A stretch of 64,000 nt of DNA, from the NCBI GenBank assembly GCA_038501195.1, contig JBBPUQ010000007.1:1837501-1901500 (forward strand), written 5' to 3'. The notes under the pieces are model-generated. The model was given only the letters and a program-made list of their open reading frames with translations, searched no databases and had not been told where the DNA came from. Position numbers and translations under genes: made by a program. Position 1 is the stretch's first letter. Every line of letters begins with the position of its first letter. Shown piece after piece: positions 59,201-64,000 of this stretch. This DNA is from Nemania diffusa. Its lineage: Eukaryota > Ascomycota > Sordariomycetes > Xylariales > Xylariaceae.

Positions 59201-59746
59201 ATATAGTGTAATTAGTAGTTAGGTACAAAAGTCAGGCTTAAAGGTTCAAGGAAATTTCCCATTATCCGGTTTATGCCTTCTAATGTAAGGTGTAGTGTTC
59301 AACAACCAGCGACTGTCGATTTATATATAGCTCTAAGTCTCTTGATACGACGTTCTAACTTCCGCAGACGCGCTACTATCTCCGCGGCCTATCCGGCCCC
59401 GGCCCCGGCCCCGAATCACATAACTTCCGTCGTCCATGAATCATTAGATGTCGCTTATCATGAAGCATACTAAACATCCACTTGAGGGATTAATAGGGAA
59501 ACTTGGCCCTCAGCAGAGTTCCAATATAACCGCGGCCCCGAGCAAGATACTCCGTCGTCGGGCTTAGCTTTCTATCTAATTGGAGGCCTAGGTCTTATCT
59601 GCTGAAGAGTAGAACCAGATCTTCTGTCTCCTTTCTATATAAATCTATGTAATGTCCAGCAAAGGGAGTGATCATTCCAGAGAACATAACCATAGTCCGC
59701 ACACATCCAACTACTCTACTCACGCCACTAGTATTTCTTCATTACC
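59201..59746. promoter_or_regulatory. Regulator-reductase intergenic region with promoter motifs
   Basis: Contains CCGCGG (59530-59535), an everted CCG-N4-CGG pair (59552-59561) and a TATA-like CTATATAAATC (~59634-59644) about 105 bp before the reductase ATG. GGCCCC direct repeats occur near 59393-59414. These are plausible sites for the adjacent Zn2Cys6 protein; not proven. Confidence 0.4.
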
Positions 59747-60859
59747 ATGTCAGATATTCCAACCCACTACCGAGCCCTTGTGCTTGACCACATCGGCGCC
59801 GACATGCGAGTAGAACAGCGCGCCATGCCCCAGGCAGACCCCGGAAGCGTCATCGTCCGCATCCTCGAGTCCTCCGTCCTATCCTACCAGAATGACATCT
59901 ACGACGGAAAGCGCCAATACCCCCTGACCACCCCCATCGTGGGGGGCTGCAACGCCATCGGGCGCGTCGCCGCCGTCGGCCCCGACGGCACGATCCTAGC
60001 CCCGGGCCAGCTCGTCCTGGTAGACTGCGTCGTGCGCGCGCGCGACGACCCGGACGCCGTCTACCTCTGGGGCATCCACGACGGGTACAGCCCCGGCAGC
60101 CAGAAGCTGAGCCGCACGATCTGGCACGACGGGACCTTCGCCGAGTTCGCCAAGGTGCCCCTCGAGAACTGCATCCCGCTCAACGAGGCGCGGCTCTGCG
60201 GGGACCTGGGGTACGCGGCGCGCGAGCTGATCTACCTCTCCCACCTGCTCGTGCCGTTCGGCGGGCTCAGGACCGTCGACCTCAAGGCGGGCGAGACGGT
60301 GGTGGTGTGTCCCGCGACGGGGGGGTTCAGCGGGGCGGGGGTGCAGGTTGCGCTCGCGATCGGGGCCAGGGTCATCGCCATGGGGCGCAACGAGGCGGAG
60401 CTCGCGCGCCTTAAGGCGTTCGTGGTGAAGGGGATGCCGTGGGTTAATCTTGAGACCGTCAAGGTCACGGGCGACCAGGCGGCCGACACGGCGTCGCTCA
60501 AGGCCTTCGGTGCCATCGATGCCGTGCTGGATCTGTCGCCGCCGGCAGCGGCGCAGTCGACTCATCTGCCCAGCGCGATAGCCGCGCTCCGACGCGGTGG
60601 GCGGATTAGCGTGATGGGGTCCGTGGAACAGCCCATTGTTGGTTGGGGGTTCTTGAGCCACGACCTCCAGTTGAAGGGTAAGCTCATGTACGATCGGGAG
60701 GACTTGGTGTTGTTTGTCAAGATGCTGGAGACGGGGCTGTTTGCCAGGGGTAAACAGCTCGTCGAGACGAAGTCCTTTGCGCTGGAGGAGTGGAAAGAAG
60801 CTTTTGACACGGCGGAGAAGTATACCGGTGTTGGTAGGATTGTGAGTATCACGCCTTGA
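59747..60859 (+). CDS. Medium-chain dehydrogenase/reductase (zinc-less alcohol dehydrogenase / quinone reductase type)
   Basis: Single exon, 370 aa. N-terminal GroES-like domain (~15-140: VGGCNAIGRVAAVGP, APGQLVLVDC) and Rossmann domain with GETVVVCPATGGFSGAGVQ and an acidic/basic switch IAMGRNEAEL (~183-225). That Arg-containing loop after the second strand suggests NADPH. The Cys/His pattern of zinc alcohol dehydrogenases is missing (no GHE motif, no four-Cys lobe), so it is probably a metal-free reductase. Full length with clean ends. Likely enzymatic partner of the upstream Zn2Cys6 regulator; substrate unknown. GC3-rich coding sequence produces a 221-codon antisense shadow. Confidence 0.88.
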   Translation: MSDIPTHYRALVLDHIGADMRVEQRAMPQADPGSVIVRILESSVLSYQNDIYDGKRQYPLTTPIVGGCNAIGRVAAVGPDGTILAPGQLVLVDCVVRARDDPDAVYLWGIHDGYSPGSQKLSRTIWHDGTFAEFAKVPLENCIPLNEARLCGDLGYAARELIYLSHLLVPFGGLRTVDLKAGETVVVCPATGGFSGAGVQVALAIGARVIAMGRNEAELARLKAFVVKGMPWVNLETVKVTGDQAADTASLKAFGAIDAVLDLSPPAAAQSTHLPSAIAALRRGGRISVMGSVEQPIVGWGFLSHDLQLKGKLMYDREDLVLFVKMLETGLFARGKQLVETKSFALEEWKEAFDTAEKYTGVGRIVSITP

Positions 60860-62011
60860 TAACTCATCCGCTCGGGTTCATTTGAAAACGTCCGTATCGA
60901 AAATTCCACTCCATTACACCATGGGCTATTGCCGCTGGAGGGGTATTAGTCAAGAGGATAAATATCTAGAACGATTTAAAACTCAATTAAATTCAAGCTT
61001 AACCTGGATTGATGCAAAAACTTATAGCTTATTTTAAGCTTAAACCAGTTCCTGGCTCATTGTTAACCCTGCAGGTTGCGTGGGTTTGGTCAACCTTCTT
61101 GCTCCTCTGGCTACACGACCTCGCTACCGCCCAGCCACGGGCCTTCTGCCAACAGTAGGTAAGACCTAGCATAAGTCAATTTATTGTTAGTAAAAATTCT
61201 ATAATTCTTGTTTAGAAACAATAATAAGTAAATAGTTCGTTTCAAATATGTTCTTATACTTTGTTCTAGTTGCGTATATCGGGGGGGGGGGGGGGCGTGC
61301 GTTAGCATTGATGATCATTGGAAATGTTAAGATTATGTATCATCGCAGAATATAGGTGACATAATACGTAGTAAAGCTTAATTGAGACCTCGTTGGTTAC
61401 AAAAATTTATGATCACATGCGCACGACTACAAAGTGGGAGGAAGCTCGGACAGGTTACGAGCTTTGAACAGGTCATAATGGTCACGGCTACGACGCTATC
61501 ACTAACCCGCAGTATGAACTATTCTCTTTGATTGAATAAACTCGACTCACGGTAAGTAGAGTAAACCGACATTAATAATGTCATGATCAGGTCATCTGAC
61601 TCCGGAATATATGCAATAGTGGCTATCGCACATAGATCCTTCGGAGGCGTGAAGGCACCGGGGATGCCATGATCTACACGAATCGGAACACCGAGGTCGG
61701 TATACTCGGATATATAGCTACGAACTCATTTTTTCAAAATCCAAGCCCCTGCAACTTTTCATTCAAACTCGACAACATCTTGAATCAGTTAATAAGCACG
61801 CTTCTCTGAAGCCAATGAAGCTACTAGCACGCTGCACTAACTCTCAAAACTTCTTATCAACACACAAGATAACCCTATCAAAGGACTGTAAGCTGCTTTA
61901 CACAACAGCAGAAAGCCTGTATCGGCTGCGGAAGTTGAAAGATTTATAGAGGATACTGACACCTCGGGTATTACGCAAGGTGTGGGCGAAGCTGACGGGC
62001 CTGTCATGCTA
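60860..62011. other. 1.15 kb intergenic region
   Basis: Convergent flanks of the reductase (+) and the zinc-finger gene (-). AT-rich; contains the G15 tract. A weak frame at 61111-61308 is not called. The last ~100 bp may hold a 3' exon of the zinc-finger gene. Confidence 0.4.
61281..61295 (+). repeat. G15 homopolymer
   Basis: Run of fifteen G between TATATC and CGTGCG. Copy number may be an assembly artefact or variable. Confidence 0.85.
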
Positions 62012-63163
62012 TTAATATAAGTCGTAGAGCAACAGGGTATGTTGCAGGCAGATGTAGAAGTAAGGGCTAGGGGTATTACTTACTGAATTGGATTGAACTT
62101 GGCAGTGTCCTTGAATACAGCCCTCACAGAGTTCTTTCCTATGCGGTGGGCTTCGTTTTTCTCTAAAGGGCTGTCGTGGTACCGGTACGCGCGCCCATAC
62201 TTTGAGCCGGTATGCGACCCGCTCGGCGTACGATTCTTCGTTGAGCGTCATGGTCCCAAGGTTTTCGCAGGATCGACAGCGTTGATTGAAAACCACGGCG
62301 TTATACCCGTTTTGAGGGTACCCCCTAATTACTATCGCCACGTTGCCACTACTCCAAGCGTCGTTAGAGCACGTAGCTGTGTTACATTTGAACCTAGCTA
62401 CCACAAAGGTTTCGTGTGAGTTAGAGGTGCGGTCATTGTTTTTCTTCTCGAACCAGATGTTATCTGGCTGCCCCGAGACTGCCTCTATAACGCGTGAATG
62501 TAACGCGGGGAACATGAAAGAGCTTATTGCCTTAGTTTGGTTTATTTGTGGCTGATGGATCTTTGAGTTCTGAAGATGTTGCTGTAGCGCATCTTCACTG
62601 ACGAAGGACTTTTCGCAGGTATCGCATTCTAGCGAGGGGGTGAAGACGATCGGATCTTGTAGATGCTGTTGCAGAGCACCATTGCTGCTGATAAATATAT
62701 TCAACATGTTGGGAGTGGAACCGTGGGCAGGTGAGTCCCGTGTGTGCTGTTGTAGCGCCTCTTCGCTGCTGAAAGATCTATTGCAGATATGGCATTTGAG
62801 CACGGAGGTATGGGAAGGCGAATCTCGCATGTGTTGCCGTCGCGCCTCTTCGCTGCCGAAGGATCTGTCGCAGATATCGCATTCGAATACAGGATTATGG
62901 GCGAGCGAATCTCGCAGGTGCTGCTTCAATGCGTCATTGCTGCCAAATGATATACTGCAACTATTGCATTTGAAAGCGTGGGAAGGCGAGTCCCGATTGT
63001 GCTGCTGCAAGCGCTGCTCGCTGCCGAAAGATTTGTTGCAGATACCGCACTCGAAAGCGTGCGCTGGTGAGTCTCGCAGGTGCTGCTCGAGCGCCTCTCT
63101 GCTACCGAATGATCGGGTACAGGGGGTACAGCTTATTGGTATTGGTATTGTGCCTGTAGCCAT
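62012..63163 (-). CDS. C2H2 zinc-finger array with C-terminal 3CxxC zinc domain
   Basis: 383 aa as an unspliced frame. Six intact fingers, C-x2-C ... H-x6-H (last H-x6 variants: HLRDSPAH, HNRDSPSH, HLRDSLAH, HMRDSPSH, HTRDSPAH, HLQNSKIH), plus one degenerate finger (NMLNIFISS...QHLQDPIVF) that lost both Cys and the last His. Fingers are near-copies with SFGSE linkers. Residues ~255-365 match the zf-3CxxC domain: RFKC, WSSGNVAIVIRG, YNAVVFNQRC-x2-C, SYAERVAYR and CEGC-x3-HC. Probably nucleic-acid binding and nuclear. A GTAAGT at 62083 suggests an intron, so the true C-terminus after HCQVQSNS may lie in an exon near 61890-62006 (TAATAG acceptor). Start 63163 is the only upstream Met. Confidence 0.8.
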   Translation of the reverse strand: MATGTIPIPISCTPCTRSFGSREALEQHLRDSPAHAFECGICNKSFGSEQRLQQHNRDSPSHAFKCNSCSISFGSNDALKQHLRDSLAHNPVFECDICDRSFGSEEARRQHMRDSPSHTSVLKCHICNRSFSSEEALQQHTRDSPAHGSTPNMLNIFISSNGALQQHLQDPIVFTPSLECDTCEKSFVSEDALQQHLQNSKIHQPQINQTKAISSFMFPALHSRVIEAVSGQPDNIWFEKKNNDRTSNSHETFVVARFKCNTATCSNDAWSSGNVAIVIRGYPQNGYNAVVFNQRCRSCENLGTMTLNEESYAERVAYRLKVWARVPVPRQPFREKRSPPHRKELCEGCIQGHCQVQSNSVSNTPSPYFYICLQHTLLLYDLY

Positions 63164-64000
63164 CGCACTCGGAGCCTTAGGCGTGTATCAAACTCGGGGT
63201 TCTGGTCGAAAAGAAGGCAGCATCAGCTTCCATTAAGTGGCATGAACGGTCTCCGAGTCGATGACGAGGTCCTCGCTAGGCTCCGTGGTATTTATGCCGT
63301 AGACAGTTAAAATAACAGTCTGGAACTTCGAGCAATGTGTGCGATATCCTTTTACTCGATGTGGTCCTTCTTGCTTAGATTCTACGTGTTCATGCCTAAG
63401 GGGATGTGTTCCACGGCAGCAAATGTACTCCACAAGAGGTTCTACCACTAAGATGATATGACTAGGCCCTTGTCCATAGGAAAGTAACGCCTTTGACCTA
63501 GGCAGGAGCGGTGTTCCTAGGGGTCAGCACCGCTCCTGCCAGGTATGTAGGTCAGAGGCATTACTACCCTGGACGGGTGTGTTTTGTATAGTTGACATCA
63601 TCCATCATACCGTCTTTAAAGATGGCTTCTATCGTGTATACAGCGGTTTCCCGGAGTTGAATCGGAAGGGCCGTTGGTAGCAATGAAACCTATCATATTA
63701 GTGAATCTTAGAAATTTGCATCTTATATTCTCGTGCGGCCGTACATCAACTATCAATTGGTTGTATTGCTACTTCTAGCTGCGTTGAAAGTTGGGACGCG
63801 TAATAGCTATTAATGCATGCTCATTGGCTTCGTCCCTTGTAATCATATTGGTGCCTAATCTTTCACTGGGGTAGATGGTTGTTCAGTAAACGGGTTATGT
63901 GTGCCGGCAACTCTGTTAGACCTTGATTAGCATGCTACTAGTTACTTCGTAGGATAAGAAAACTCGGTTCTGAACAGTCTAATATGAGTGAGAAAGAAAG
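63164..64000. other. Noncoding right flank
   Basis: Contains the zinc-finger promoter and a fold-back repeat (own entry). ORF 63233-63448 resembles nothing. No gene seen up to the window end. Confidence 0.4.
63484..63564. repeat. 81-bp fold-back (inverted-repeat) element
   Basis: Inner perfect arms GGCAGGAGCGGTG (63501-63513) and its complement (63528-63540) with a 14-base loop; outer arms GTAACGCCTTTGACCTA and TAGGTCAGAGGCATTAC pair with two mismatches. The right arm has a 7-base insert (AGGTATG). It could be a tiny MITE or a stable RNA hairpin. Confidence 0.7.

Noticed and set aside
59996..60661. 221-codon antisense frame over the reductase
   Set aside because: Shadow; the plus-strand frame has full Rossmann and GroES motifs.

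Overview
The window is nuclear DNA of a filamentous ascomycete (Pezizomycotina), probably a Sordariomycete. The evidence is many short introns (43-136 bp in most cases) with GTAAGT/GTGAGT donors and CTAAC/CTGAC-like branch points, monocistronic genes on both strands, fungal-only families (Zn2Cys6 regulator, zf-3CxxC protein, DNCYRA-type Cys-rich surface proteins) and a long A/T block with the look of repeat-induced point mutation (RIP). No rRNA, tRNA or CRISPR array was found. The species call is inference.

Layout. 0-33 kb is a mainly ordinary chromosomal arm: mitochondrial enoyl-CoA hydratase (-), small ankyrin protein (+), secreted M6 metalloprotease (+) convergent with a secreted S28 prolyl peptidase (-), a GPI-type Ser/Thr-rich wall protein (-), a DUF2237 protein (+), a Sec7-PH Arf exchange factor (+), a compact PIP-kinase-like protein (+), a single-pass membrane protein (+), an F-box protein (+) and a membrane-anchored SGNH hydrolase (-). 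Intergenic stretches are long (up to 4 kb).

33.7-55 kb is an accessory, transposon-shaped region. A 1.8 kb unit with ~145 bp terminal inverted repeats encloses a decayed MFS transporter fragment. Then come an intact O-methyltransferase (five exons, one GC-AG intron) and a multi-exon gene with an HELMH zinc-protease signature from a family I do not recognise. Next is a huge A/T block. I read this block as one inserted element of 10,999 bp (42895-53893), because imperfect inverted termini are flanked by an exact 10-bp direct repeat. An ankyrin-repeat gene begins right after it.

56.8-64 kb holds a Zn2Cys6 transcription factor followed on the same strand by a medium-chain dehydrogenase/reductase (probably a small regulator-enzyme pair), then a C2H2 + zf-3CxxC zinc-finger protein and an 81-bp fold-back element.

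Exon coordinates were worked out by hand from reading frame and splice consensus. Almost all models close exactly in frame; the least certain are the 5' half of the HELMH gene, the 5' end of the membrane protein at 27.3 kb and the 3' end of the zinc-finger gene at 62 kb.
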